Position numbers and translations under genes: made by a program
Shown: piece by piece, positions 46,329-54,923 of the stretch
Layout of the letters: every line of letters starts with the position of its first letter
Position numbering within the stretch: position 1 is the first letter of the stretch
Assembly: GCA_964468435.1 (NCBI GenBank)
Contig: CAYXVE010000004.1
Span: forward strand, 87,075-151,074
Direction: 5' to 3'
DNA from: JBCCTX01 sp964468435
Lineage (GTDB): Bacteria > Bacteroidota > Bacteroidia > J057
DNA: 64,000 bases
The notes under the pieces: generated by a model
The model's input: the letters and a program-made list of their open reading frames with translations, nothing else
Told to the model about the DNA's origin: nothing
Databases searched by the model: none

Positions 46329-47582
46329 ATGATGAGAACAAAAATTTATAATACTGCTAATCGGATGAGGTGGATTGCTGTATTTGGAGTGATAGCAATA
46401 TTCTTCTCGGCATGTTCTACCACTAGTAACCTTGCAACGAGTGAATACGACGACATATATTACTCCAGCAGCGATGTCACCAACGAATCACCTTCGAGAG
46501 ATATTTCTCAGAGGTCTTATGATGAGCGAGATGATTACGAAGCTTCCCGCTATGGAACTTATGATGAAGATGATTTCTACTATTCCCGTAGAATACGACG
46601 CTTCAATCAGCCCAATTACAATGCATGGAGATACTATGATCCATTCTTTACCAATGATTTGTACTTTGTAATGAACACACCCTTTTGGAACAGATGGAAC
46701 AATAGGGGATGGTATAGTTGGACAAGACCCAGATTTGGTGCGAGCGTTGCATTTAGTTTCGGTGATCCATTTATCGATCCATTCTACAGTCCGCTTGGAG
46801 TTAATTCATTTGGTTACATGAATTCATTGAATTATTATAATCCATGGGTGAGAAACTATTATGGATTTGATCCATTCTTTGGGTACAGGGGTTTGGGAGT
46901 GGGTAATCCATGGGCATACAACACGGGCTTCTATGATGGATATGCTTATGCATGGAATGGTTGTCCTCCTGGTGCGTATTCGTCTACTTCTACCTGGAGA
47001 ACATTCAATGTAGCCCGCAGAGCGAACACTACCTCTCTGGCATCACAAACTAGCTATCAGGGTAGAACCCCCAACAACGAACGGCTGGCAAGACCTACTA
47101 CTTCCACTACGAGCAGTGAAAGACAGGCACGTAGACCTAATACATATCTTACTCCTAAAACTACCGCGGAAAAAAATGCCAGAGTTGATGATGACTTCCG
47201 TCGCAACCTGAATGCGAGAGCAGCTGATTATGATGGTAGGCGATCCAGTAATGCATACAGTAGAGACAGGAACAGTAATTCGAATGCCAATAGCAGAAAT
47301 ACCAGAACATATAGAAGACCTACTTCAGAGGTAGATAAGACTCGTAGGACCGATAATAGTAGACAGTTAAACCGTAAACCTACTACAAGGCCTAGTACGG
47401 ATCTAAGACGTAGTCCTACTACCCCTACAAGATCTTCTACACCAAGCTATAACAGAAGGCCAAACACCAATTCTTCACCCAGAATGTCAAGACCTTCTAG
47501 CTCTAGTAGACCTAGCTATAGCAGGCCAAGTTCCAGTACGCCAAGTTCTAGCCGTAGCAGTTCTCCTCGGAGACCACAGTAG
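46329..47582 (+). CDS. Lipoprotein with a Ser/Arg/Pro-rich low-complexity tail
   Basis: This 417-residue protein has a lipoprotein signal (FFSAC, lipidated C29). A middle part is rich in Tyr, Trp, Phe and Asn (NRWNNRGWYSWTRPRFG, NPWAYNTGFYDGYAYAWNG). The C-terminal 180 residues are dominated by Ser, Arg, Pro and Thr, with short reiterated blocks such as SRPSSSSRPSYSRPSSS. The tail is very basic and surely disordered. Many Bacteroidota encode proteins of this type without known role. A TATATTTG -7 box lies at 46304-46311 and a strong terminator follows the gene. Confidence 0.75.
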   Translation: MMRTKIYNTANRMRWIAVFGVIAIFFSACSTTSNLATSEYDDIYYSSSDVTNESPSRDISQRSYDERDDYEASRYGTYDEDDFYYSRRIRRFNQPNYNAWRYYDPFFTNDLYFVMNTPFWNRWNNRGWYSWTRPRFGASVAFSFGDPFIDPFYSPLGVNSFGYMNSLNYYNPWVRNYYGFDPFFGYRGLGVGNPWAYNTGFYDGYAYAWNGCPPGAYSSTSTWRTFNVARRANTTSLASQTSYQGRTPNNERLARPTTSTTSSERQARRPNTYLTPKTTAEKNARVDDDFRRNLNARAADYDGRRSSNAYSRDRNSNSNANSRNTRTYRRPTSEVDKTRRTDNSRQLNRKPTTRPSTDLRRSPTTPTRSSTPSYNRRPNTNSSPRMSRPSSSSRPSYSRPSSSTPSSSRSSSPRRPQ

Positions 47583-47605
47583 ATCAGTTTTAAGACACAG
47601 ATATT

Positions 47606-47636
47606 AAAAGGGCGAGCCTTGTTTCGCCCTTTTTTC
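47606..47636 (+). terminator. Rho-independent terminator
   Basis: AAAGGGCGA pairs with TCGCCCTTT across an 8-base loop and runs into a T tract. It ends the lipoprotein gene transcript. Confidence 0.85.
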
Positions 47637-47697
47637 TTATTTTAATTAAAAAATTTTATATCATCCAGATTTCAGAAAATAGGACTCAAAAAATTAA

Positions 47698-47714
47698 TTC
47701 CCTTCATAAGGGAA
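47698..47714. promoter_or_regulatory. Perfect 7-3-7 inverted repeat upstream of the FadL-type gene
   Basis: TTCCCTT and AAGGGAA flank the 3-base spacer CAT, 29 bases before the ATG at 47743. It has no T tract, so a protein-binding site or a leader hairpin is more likely than a terminator. No -7 box is visible between it and the gene. Confidence 0.35.
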
Positions 47715-47742
47715 ATAAATTATGAGGCCAAATTAAATAGGA

Positions 47743-49356
47743 ATGAAGGTTAAATCATACATACTATTATTTATACCAATGTTTTTATTGATCATGCAGA
47801 GTAGTGCACAGACGGAAATGGAGGCATTGTTGTTTTCGCAGACCAGTACTGTCGGATCAGCGAGGTCACTGGCCCTTGGAGGTGCATTTTCTGCTGTCGG
47901 TGCTGATGCGGCATCGGCTACACTCAATCCTGCCGGCCTGGGACTTTATCGCAGATCGGAGTTTACGATTACTCCGGTATTTAGAGTCATTCAGAATAAT
48001 GCAGATTATCTGGATCGTGGTGGTGAAGGTCAATTAACAAACTTCGGGATAGGGGGATTTAGTTTTGCTTTTAGCAATCCCCGCTACGTAGGTTATGGAA
48101 GAGAACGTCAACGCGTCGAGAAAGGACTGAAATCATTTACTTTCGCTTTTGGATACAACCAACTCGAAAATTTCTATCGTGAAGTGAATGCTACGGGCTT
48201 CAATGATCTGAGTTCGATCAGTGATCTTTTCGCTAGTAGAGCTCAAGGAACTACAACCAATCAATTATTTAATGGCGATGGAGATCCGCTTGCAGTACTT
48301 GCATGGGATGCCTTTGTGATTAATCCTCTTGCTAATAGTGATGATGAATATTTTCCCGCTGTAAATGGCGGTAATATACAGCAAGATGTTCAACTGATTG
48401 AAGAGGGGCGTACCAATGAATGGTTTATCAGCCTGGCTGGCAATATTGATGATGCTTTTTATATTGGAGGAACTATTGGCATACGCAATGTCAGGTACGA
48501 TCGCGATTTTGCCATCATAGAGACAGATGTGAGGGAAGTACACAATGAATACCAGGATAATCCAGCACAACAACTGGATTTTCCCATGGACAGACTCGTA
48601 TTTGATAATAATTTTTCCACGAGAGGTACGGGTATCAATGGTCAGATTGGTATCATTTACCGACCTGTAGATGCTTTTAGAGTAGGGCTATCATTTCAGT
48701 CTCCTACTTATTATTCTATGGAAGATAGTTTTGATGAGGATGATACCAGACTCACTCATGAACACAATAGTATATTCACACGTAATGATACCTCCGTATC
48801 AGCCGCACTACAGGCTGGTCAGTTTACTTATAATCTCACAACACCCTATCGATTGACATTGGGGTTCATGTATTTGGTTAAAAAGAAAGGCTTTATAAGT
48901 GCCGACATTGAGTTGATAGATTACGCAGGTGCTGAGTTGAGTTCAGATGCCTCTATCTCAGATCCCGATTTTTATTCATTTGATATTGAGAATCGAAATA
49001 TTGAAGATTTATTTCAGATGTCTGTAAACTACAGGTTGGGAGCCGAATACAGAACCAATCCATTTCGCTTACGCGGGGGTGTGGCATTGTTCACATCGCC
49101 CTTCACTACGCTAGGAGCACAATATGTAGATTTCGATGATTTGACCCGTATAAATGAGCTTGATGCCAATCGTTTGCTGTTTTCTCTGGGGGTTGGAATT
49201 AGGCAACCAAGTTATTTTATTGACGTTACTTGGATAAACCAAAGGCAAAAAGATAAGTTAACACCTTATACTGGGACTGATCAAATTTTTGCACCTACTC
49301 TAGTAAGTGATAAAATTAGCAATTCCATTGCGCTAACCTTAGGCATCAATTTCTAA
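47743..49356 (+). CDS. OmpP1/FadL-family outer-membrane transporter
   Basis: This 537-residue barrel has a signal peptide (1-22, LIMQSSAQ) and the family opening TSTVGSARSLALGGAFSAVG followed by LNPAGLGLYRRSE. These residues form the N-terminal hatch of FadL-like channels for long-chain fatty acids and other hydrophobic compounds. Repeated amphipathic strands continue to a terminal phenylalanine after LTLGIN (barrel insertion signal). Substrate unknown. It is followed by a small conserved gene 69 bases downstream. Confidence 0.9.
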   Translation: MKVKSYILLFIPMFLLIMQSSAQTEMEALLFSQTSTVGSARSLALGGAFSAVGADAASATLNPAGLGLYRRSEFTITPVFRVIQNNADYLDRGGEGQLTNFGIGGFSFAFSNPRYVGYGRERQRVEKGLKSFTFAFGYNQLENFYREVNATGFNDLSSISDLFASRAQGTTTNQLFNGDGDPLAVLAWDAFVINPLANSDDEYFPAVNGGNIQQDVQLIEEGRTNEWFISLAGNIDDAFYIGGTIGIRNVRYDRDFAIIETDVREVHNEYQDNPAQQLDFPMDRLVFDNNFSTRGTGINGQIGIIYRPVDAFRVGLSFQSPTYYSMEDSFDEDDTRLTHEHNSIFTRNDTSVSAALQAGQFTYNLTTPYRLTLGFMYLVKKKGFISADIELIDYAGAELSSDASISDPDFYSFDIENRNIEDLFQMSVNYRLGAEYRTNPFRLRGGVALFTSPFTTLGAQYVDFDDLTRINELDANRLLFSLGVGIRQPSYFIDVTWINQRQKDKLTPYTGTDQIFAPTLVSDKISNSIALTLGINF

Positions 49357-49425
49357 CAAAACTAAAAGATCGATATGAAGCAAGTTTACCTTAATTAAGT
49401 ATGACTAATAATTAAAGACCTAATT

Positions 49426-49689
49426 ATGGTAAATCCGATTCGTCAAATTGTATCTGATGAGCTATATGACACCCTTGTACAGCTCAATCTACTAAATCAA
49501 AAAGTTATCAGAGACTTCCAGATTAAAAGAAGATATCTCGAATTGAGGGACTCTGGTATGCGCGCTGCAGATTCTATCGACCTGATTTTAGAAGAGTATT
49601 CCTATCTTCAGTTTGATACCGTAAGGAAAATCATATACAGTGTTAAGCTACCTGAGGAATTGGAACATTCAACTTCAGCAAGTGCCTGA
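49426..49689 (+). CDS. Small conserved helical protein, possible helix-turn-helix
   Basis: The 87-residue protein is helical throughout: NQKVIRDFQIKRRYLELRDSG, AADSIDLILEEYSYL and FDTVRKIIYSV. The last two helices have the spacing of a short helix-turn-helix (DSIDLILEEYSYLQFDTVRKI), similar to small Bacteroidota proteins I have seen without assigned function. A DNA-binding role is only a suggestion. It may be cotranscribed with the FadL-type gene. Confidence 0.6.
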   Translation: MVNPIRQIVSDELYDTLVQLNLLNQKVIRDFQIKRRYLELRDSGMRAADSIDLILEEYSYLQFDTVRKIIYSVKLPEELEHSTSASA

Positions 49690-50034
49690 TCTTATACTTA
49701 TCAGGCTAATATGTTATTCATACAACTATTTACTGTAAGTGAATTCTCCTACTATGTCTCACAAGACACAGGGAGATGGAGGATACATCCCGTTATCTAC
49801 CATGGTTTATTATGTATCTATAAGACAAAAATAATGAGTGAAAGTATCAAAAGTCGACTTTCTCTTGTTTGTCTATCATGATATTAAAATCGCTTTGCAA
49901 ATTTTTGATCGCCGGTATGATGGATTTCTAGGCTGATTGATATCTAATCAACTGAATATGTTAGTGATTGATCGCTCAGGTGGCTGTATGTGCTGCAGTT
50001 GATTGCTTGGAGAAAATATAGTATAGGACGAACA
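49690..50034. other. 345-base gap between convergent genes
   Basis: This gap follows the small helical-protein gene and precedes the end of the minus-strand thioredoxin gene. I see no open frame of note, no TAnnTTTG promoter with a partner and no strong terminator. The only structure is a 5-bp TGTCT/AGACA hairpin near 49757-49770. It is probably a shared 3' region. Confidence 0.5.
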
Positions 50035-51411
50035 TTAACTACCGAAGATTTCTTCTAGCTTTTTTTCCAGTTGTCTTCCACGGAGTTTTTTCGCAACAAT
50101 ACGCCCATCTGCATCAATCAGCACAGTGTAAGGTATGGCATTTACGCCATAGGTTTGTGCTGCGATACTGCGGAAATATTTCAGATCACTAATGTGCAAC
50201 CATTCGAGGTTATCTTGCTGGATAGCTCTCGTCCAGCTTGTTTTATCCCGGTCCAGACTGACTCCCAAAATTTCAAATCCCCGGTCCTTGTATTTATCAT
50301 ACAGCCTCACCACGTTTGGATTTTCTATTCTGCATGGTTTACACCAGCTGGCCCAGAAGTCTATAAGGACTATTTTACCCCTCAGGTCGCTGAGATTGAT
50401 TGTATCTCCTTCAGGATTGGGGAGTGATATTTCGGGGGCTATGCTCCCTATGAGTTGAGCTTGGATGGATTGTAGTTCCTGTTGGAGTTGTTGTGTTTCC
50501 TGAGGATTTCTGGAAGGATACAACTTGATGTATTGGCTGGCATAGTGAGCGAAAGCATCAGGATTTCCTTGCCGCAGACCAGCGATTAACCCAGAAAGTG
50601 AAGTGGCATGTGCTGGTGATGGTTGAGGAACGGAATTAAGCCAGTTGTCTGCATAATTTGTCAGCAGAGACACATTAGATATTTGAGCACCGAGGGTGTA
50701 GGCATAATTCTGAAAAGCCTGATATAGGGTGGGGACTCGGTTGTAAACGGGATCAGCGAGGTTTGTTTGAGCGAAGAAGCTTTGAGCAAAATAGTCTAGC
50801 TCATCTTTGTATTTTTCTCCATGATTAGCATAAGACAAGTGAATATAAGGAGCTGCTAGAGATGCCAGGAGAGAGTTGGATTTCCTAAGTGAATCCAGTA
50901 ATCTAAGTTCTAGCTGATCGTTTTCTGCAAGTTGCTGGGTGATCGCATTTAGCTGATCATCAGAAGCTCTGTAATATGCTTGTGTCAACTGTCTGGTATC
51001 GACTTGTTGTTTTTTGAGTATTTGCTGTATCTCAGCCCATTCATTATTCAGGGGAGATTGCCAGATAGTTGCAGATTGGATATCATTACAGTTGCCGGTG
51101 AGTTTCATCTGTGTGTCTGCATGTATCAGAAAGCTTTTGGGACTCTGTGGAGGGGTTTGTCCAATAACATACATTCCTTCTGGCAGTTTATCAAATGATA
51201 GTTTAAAGGTATAGGTGCCGGAATTTGGGGTTAGTGGAATAGCAGTCAAAGGTTTGAGCAGTGTCCCATCTACGCCGTAGAAAGTGAGGGAATCGCTATC
51301 ACAATTGGTAAATTCTCCTTCTATAGTAATTGGCTGGGCATAAACCTCGAATCCTAAAAGTAAGGACAATGGCAAGAGTAGCGATAGGAATGATATCTGA
51401 ATATATTTCAT
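50035..51411 (-). CDS. TlpA-type thioredoxin with an N-terminal DUF4369-like domain
   Basis: The 458-residue periplasmic protein has a signal peptide (1-25). An N-terminal beta domain (ITIEGEFTNCDSDSLTFYGVDG) resembles DUF4369, a helical middle follows, and a thioredoxin domain carries the redox pair in WASWCKPCRIENP near residue 355 and the cis-proline in NAIPYTVLID. It likely reduces or resolves disulfides in the envelope, for example for cytochrome c maturation. The yqgE start of translation lies upstream: yqgE ends 3 bases before this gene begins, so both are in one operon. Confidence 0.88.
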   Translation of the reverse strand: MKYIQISFLSLLLPLSLLLGFEVYAQPITIEGEFTNCDSDSLTFYGVDGTLLKPLTAIPLTPNSGTYTFKLSFDKLPEGMYVIGQTPPQSPKSFLIHADTQMKLTGNCNDIQSATIWQSPLNNEWAEIQQILKKQQVDTRQLTQAYYRASDDQLNAITQQLAENDQLELRLLDSLRKSNSLLASLAAPYIHLSYANHGEKYKDELDYFAQSFFAQTNLADPVYNRVPTLYQAFQNYAYTLGAQISNVSLLTNYADNWLNSVPQPSPAHATSLSGLIAGLRQGNPDAFAHYASQYIKLYPSRNPQETQQLQQELQSIQAQLIGSIAPEISLPNPEGDTINLSDLRGKIVLIDFWASWCKPCRIENPNVVRLYDKYKDRGFEILGVSLDRDKTSWTRAIQQDNLEWLHISDLKYFRSIAAQTYGVNAIPYTVLIDADGRIVAKKLRGRQLEKKLEEIFGS

Positions 51412-51413
51412 GA

Positions 51414-51977
51414 TTAATTTAATCTGGGATCAATGGGATAATTGGCGATGATTTGGTACTTAAAGCCCATGCTTTGGAGTATTTCTCTCCAGAGGTCGTC
51501 ATAGTTTTGCTGGAATATGAATAAAGGGTTTTCTGGAGCTACGATCCATGATTTCTGATCAAGTTCCTCTTCAAGCTGACCAGGTCCCCAGCCAGAGTAG
51601 CCTACAAAAAACAGAATATCATCTTCTGAAAGAAGATTTAGTTGTATTTGATTTTTCACCTGTTCAAAATCACCTCCCCAAAAAACGTCATTGACAATTT
51701 CATGGCTTCCAGGAAAACTTGTACCCAGTCGGTGAACATAGTGGAGAGTATTTTGCTCTACTGGCCCGCCCATGAATATTGGAGCCTGGAAAGCTGGTAA
51801 TCCTTCAATCAACTGATCCAGGGTAAGGTCTAATTGTCTGTTGATTACAAAACCCAGACTCCCTTCTCTACTATGTTCAACAAGTAGCACTACTGTACGT
51901 TGAAAATTCTGATCACCCATAAAAGGTTCTGAAATAAGAAAGCGTCCAGCAGCAGGTTTGTAAGCGCTTCGCGTCAT
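51414..51977 (-). CDS. YqgE/AlgH family protein
   Basis: This is a 187-residue cytoplasmic protein. Diagnostic parts are GRFLISEPFMGDQNFQRTVVLL, EGSLGFVINR, IFMGGPVEQNTLHYVHR and FVGYSGWGPGQLEEEL. The family is widely conserved with no agreed function; AlgH was first described as an alginate regulator. It is the first gene of a two-gene unit with the TlpA-type thioredoxin. Confidence 0.93.
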   Translation of the reverse strand: MTRSAYKPAAGRFLISEPFMGDQNFQRTVVLLVEHSREGSLGFVINRQLDLTLDQLIEGLPAFQAPIFMGGPVEQNTLHYVHRLGTSFPGSHEIVNDVFWGGDFEQVKNQIQLNLLSEDDILFFVGYSGWGPGQLEEELDQKSWIVAPENPLFIFQQNYDDLWREILQSMGFKYQIIANYPIDPRLN

Positions 51978-52169
51978 AAGAGTTACTAGTTTGCCTGGAA
52001 GAACAATTTAAATCAAAAACGATAGTTTTCCAATTTATGTTACATGAAGACCCAGGCACTTTTACGTATAGATGCCTTGTTTTAAACTGAAATCTATGCT
52101 TAAATGACAGCTGGTACGTAATTTCTGTGCGTTTATGTTCTTACAAGATATATTGATGTAAGGATTACA

Positions 52170-52177
52170 TAAATTTG
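52170..52177 (+). promoter_or_regulatory. Candidate -7 element (TAAATTTG)
   Basis: TAAATTTG lies 31 bases before the ATG at 52208. It covers the alternative upstream TTG start at 52175, which supports the downstream start for the T9SS type B protein. A TTG lies 14 bases upstream, shorter than the usual spacing. Confidence 0.4.
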
Positions 52178-52207
52178 ATGTATTGTGTTGCTTATGAATT
52201 ACATATA

Positions 52208-52609
52208 ATGAAATTTTTAATATTTCTGAGTATTTTTTCCTTGCTTACTATTTTGTCTAAATATACCTTTTCACAAAACACATCTACATCCGAAATAGTT
52301 AATAATCGGATAAAAACAAATATAAACTGTTCTGTCTTCGTCCCACATGCTTTTACGCCAAACGGGGATGGGGTAAACGATGCACTAAGGATTAACTGTC
52401 CTTGTGAGCTTTCTGATTTCTCATTTATCATATATAATGATGCCGAAGAGATCTACAAGACTAAAAATGTTCGTCAAAAATGGGATGGTAAAAAAAATGG
52501 AATACCAGTGGATGAAGGTTATTATAAATGGGAAATTATGTATAGTATAAGAGAAAGTGGGAAGCTTAGAGAACGCATGCTTAGTGGAGACATTGCTATT
52601 ATTAGGTAG
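52208..52609 (+). CDS. Short secreted protein with a T9SS type B (gliding motility-associated) C-terminal domain
   Basis: From ATG 52208 the product has 133 residues: a signal peptide (MKFLIFLSIFSLLTILSKYTFSQ), a 20-residue spacer, then a CHU_C-type sorting domain with VPHAFTPNGDGVNDALRI, FSFIIYNDAEEIY, WDGKKNGIPVDEGYYKWEI and a final strand. Almost the whole mature protein is the sorting domain, so there is no cargo domain proper. It may be a remnant, a minimal surface protein or a free sorting module. It is convergent with the next gene, 5 bases away. Confidence 0.85.
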   Translation: MKFLIFLSIFSLLTILSKYTFSQNTSTSEIVNNRIKTNINCSVFVPHAFTPNGDGVNDALRINCPCELSDFSFIIYNDAEEIYKTKNVRQKWDGKKNGIPVDEGYYKWEIMYSIRESGKLRERMLSGDIAIIR

Positions 52610-52614
52610 TAATA

Positions 52615-53700
52615 TTATGCTGAGCAATCGTAGCTGGCAATATCAAGTACGATAATATACCATTTATCATCGACTTTTCCCCAGCACATTGACAAGGTAG
52701 AACTTGTAATTACTACTTGATGAGAAATCAAAGACTCTGCTTTTTTGGCTTTCTGAATCTCCTGATTGCTGAATTTAGCCAAATCATTCTTGACTAGAAC
52801 ATCCATCAGGTAGGATACCTTCTCGTATTCGGTATTTTCAGCGATAAAGCAACCAGCTTTTGAGAAATTTTCACAATCATATTCAGGTAGTGATTCTTCT
52901 CTGGGATCTTCACAACTCGCCTTGCGAAGCAGCTCCCGGGTCCATGAGGTATAAGCTTTTTCAAATACAGCCTCAAATTCTTTTCCCTGATAGATAGCAT
53001 CCATTGCACCTGGACGTGTTATGTAATAGAAGCCAGTTTGAGGATAAATAAAGGTATTGATTTGTTCTTTGTCTTCGTTCGTCCAGGCATCCAGAAATTC
53101 TATGATTGCCTGAGAGGGCTCCGAGACGGCTTTTCGGAATATATTAGCAGGTTTTTGAGTAACATCCTGGTGAGCTTCAAGTGATTCGTACCTTACAATC
53201 TTTAATTTATCATTGAAAGTGACCTGGTTGTAAAATGACTCATCAACGAGGGATTGATCACTTGCACGGGTAAATTTCACCTGCCCGGAAAATTCTGCAA
53301 CAAATTGTCCCTTTTGTTGTTTTATTTTTATTGATACAGTATCAATCTGGATTGTTCTGTTTTCTACGCTAGCAAATCCATTGCGAATGCTCTGGATAAC
53401 CTCCTCTCTTGTAATATTGCGCTTTCCAAAAAAATACTCGACACGTTCGGCAAAATATTTTTCATCGGACAATTTTTCTTTGGATAAGTCGCTGTAATAA
53501 GCAAGTAAAATTTCACTAATATTTGATCGTATTTCGTTCAAAGAAAGTGAATTAGTATCTACAGATGAGAAAGGAGCGGTTTGAGTAGTATCCTGACTGG
53601 GTTTTGCTTCATCATTTTTTTCTGAAGGATCAGAAGTACAAGAAATAGCAAGTATCGTTATTGTTATGAAAAGAATATAAATATTTATTGATACATTCAT
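52615..53700 (-). CDS. Lipoprotein of unknown function
   Basis: The 361-residue protein has a lipoprotein signal (LAISC, lipidated C21) and a Ser/Thr/Asp-rich linker. Two alpha/beta segments follow, each opening with a helix and then curved strands (LNEIRSNISEILLAYYSDLS and EPSQAIIEFLDAWTNEDKEQ), as in NTF2-like folds. Paired cysteines occur in the C-terminal half (SCEDP, YDCENFSKAGC, MCWGK, YDCSA), consistent with an oxidised extracytoplasmic domain. No family name is recognised. Confidence 0.7.
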   Translation of the reverse strand: MNVSINIYILFITITILAISCTSDPSEKNDEAKPSQDTTQTAPFSSVDTNSLSLNEIRSNISEILLAYYSDLSKEKLSDEKYFAERVEYFFGKRNITREEVIQSIRNGFASVENRTIQIDTVSIKIKQQKGQFVAEFSGQVKFTRASDQSLVDESFYNQVTFNDKLKIVRYESLEAHQDVTQKPANIFRKAVSEPSQAIIEFLDAWTNEDKEQINTFIYPQTGFYYITRPGAMDAIYQGKEFEAVFEKAYTSWTRELLRKASCEDPREESLPEYDCENFSKAGCFIAENTEYEKVSYLMDVLVKNDLAKFSNQEIQKAKKAESLISHQVVITSSTLSMCWGKVDDKWYIIVLDIASYDCSA

Positions 53701-53928
53701 TTTATATAAATTTATTTTTGTTAATCCACAAAAAGAATTGCAGATAAATAGTTATAGCAAAATGATTCGAATCGCTACTCAAATATTTAAATATTAGTGT
53801 TGAATCAAACAAAAATAGGATCAGTTATATTATATATTGAAACAAATTTCTAAAAATCAGGTTTACAGTTAAGAAATACTAAACGCTTTTTTATGTACTT
53901 AGGTTAATACCGTTTAAATTAATAAGTT

Positions 53929-54846
53929 GTGGGAAAATATTCGATAAAAGATATAGAGCAGCTCTCAGGGATCAAGGCTCATACCCTTAGAATCTGGGAG
54001 CAGCGTTATGAGATTTTAATTCCTAAACGCACACCCACTAATATCAGGTATTACGACGATGCAGACCTTAGGTTAGTTCTCAATATTGCATTCCTTAATC
54101 GTAATGATATTAAGATCTCAAAAATAGCGAGAATGTCGGAGGTTGAGATTTGTGAGCGGGTTAGACAGATTGCAGATTCAAGCTTAGAATTTCCCAATCA
54201 AATGAATGCATTGATCATAGCCATGGTGGAGTTAGATGAAGAGAGATTTGAAAAAATTATCTCGACCAATACCCTTCAGTTTGGCTTTGAGAATACTATG
54301 CTTAATATTGTTTGGCCATTCTTATACAGAATAGGTATTCTGTGGCAAACAGGTAATATCAATCCTGCGCATGAACACTTTATGTCGAATCTGATAAGAC
54401 AAAAACTTGTAGTTGCTATCGACGGGCAGATGCCTCCCAAAAATCCTTACGCCAAAAAATATCTCATGTTCCTGCCCGAAGGAGAGTTGCATGAGCTGAG
54501 TTTGTTATTTGCAGCATATATCATTAAAGCGAGATACAACCGCGTAATATATTTAGGACAAAACCTTCCACTCGAAGATGTAGGCACAATCATACAGACC
54601 TATAAACCTCATTATGTTGTTACAGTGGCAATGAACTTTCCCACTGAGGTTGATATATTGCACTTTCTCGACGAACTCAAAGAACAATGTCCTGATCAGG
54701 ATATTTTGCTATCTGGTCAACACCTTATCGCGCTAAAGGATAAGGGTAAGCTACCAGAAAATATAATCGTCTTCTCTAATATACCTGAATTAATTGAGTT
54801 TGTCGATGCCAATAGTGAGCAGCCTTTCATGAGAAAAATGGCTTAA
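53929..54846 (+). CDS. MerR-family regulator with a cobalamin-binding-type domain (CarH-like)
   Basis: This 305-residue regulator has an N-terminal MerR helix-turn-helix (YSIKDIEQLSGIKAHTLRIWEQRY). A helical domain contains W139 followed after nine residues by E149-H150, the W-x9-EH adenosylcobalamin-capping motif of CarH photoreceptors. A Rossmann-like B12-binding domain has the lower-ligand histidine H188 in EGELHELS, although the usual final glycine is serine. Such proteins can act as B12-dependent light sensors. The start is GTG. The neighbours do not identify a target. Confidence 0.88.
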   Translation: MGKYSIKDIEQLSGIKAHTLRIWEQRYEILIPKRTPTNIRYYDDADLRLVLNIAFLNRNDIKISKIARMSEVEICERVRQIADSSLEFPNQMNALIIAMVELDEERFEKIISTNTLQFGFENTMLNIVWPFLYRIGILWQTGNINPAHEHFMSNLIRQKLVVAIDGQMPPKNPYAKKYLMFLPEGELHELSLLFAAYIIKARYNRVIYLGQNLPLEDVGTIIQTYKPHYVVTVAMNFPTEVDILHFLDELKEQCPDQDILLSGQHLIALKDKGKLPENIIVFSNIPELIEFVDANSEQPFMRKMA

Positions 54847-54923
54847 TATAGTATAGATTAAAGACTACAATGTTTTTATAGTTTTAGCTATCGTTATTTC
54901 TTGAGAAATGTAATAACCTAGTA

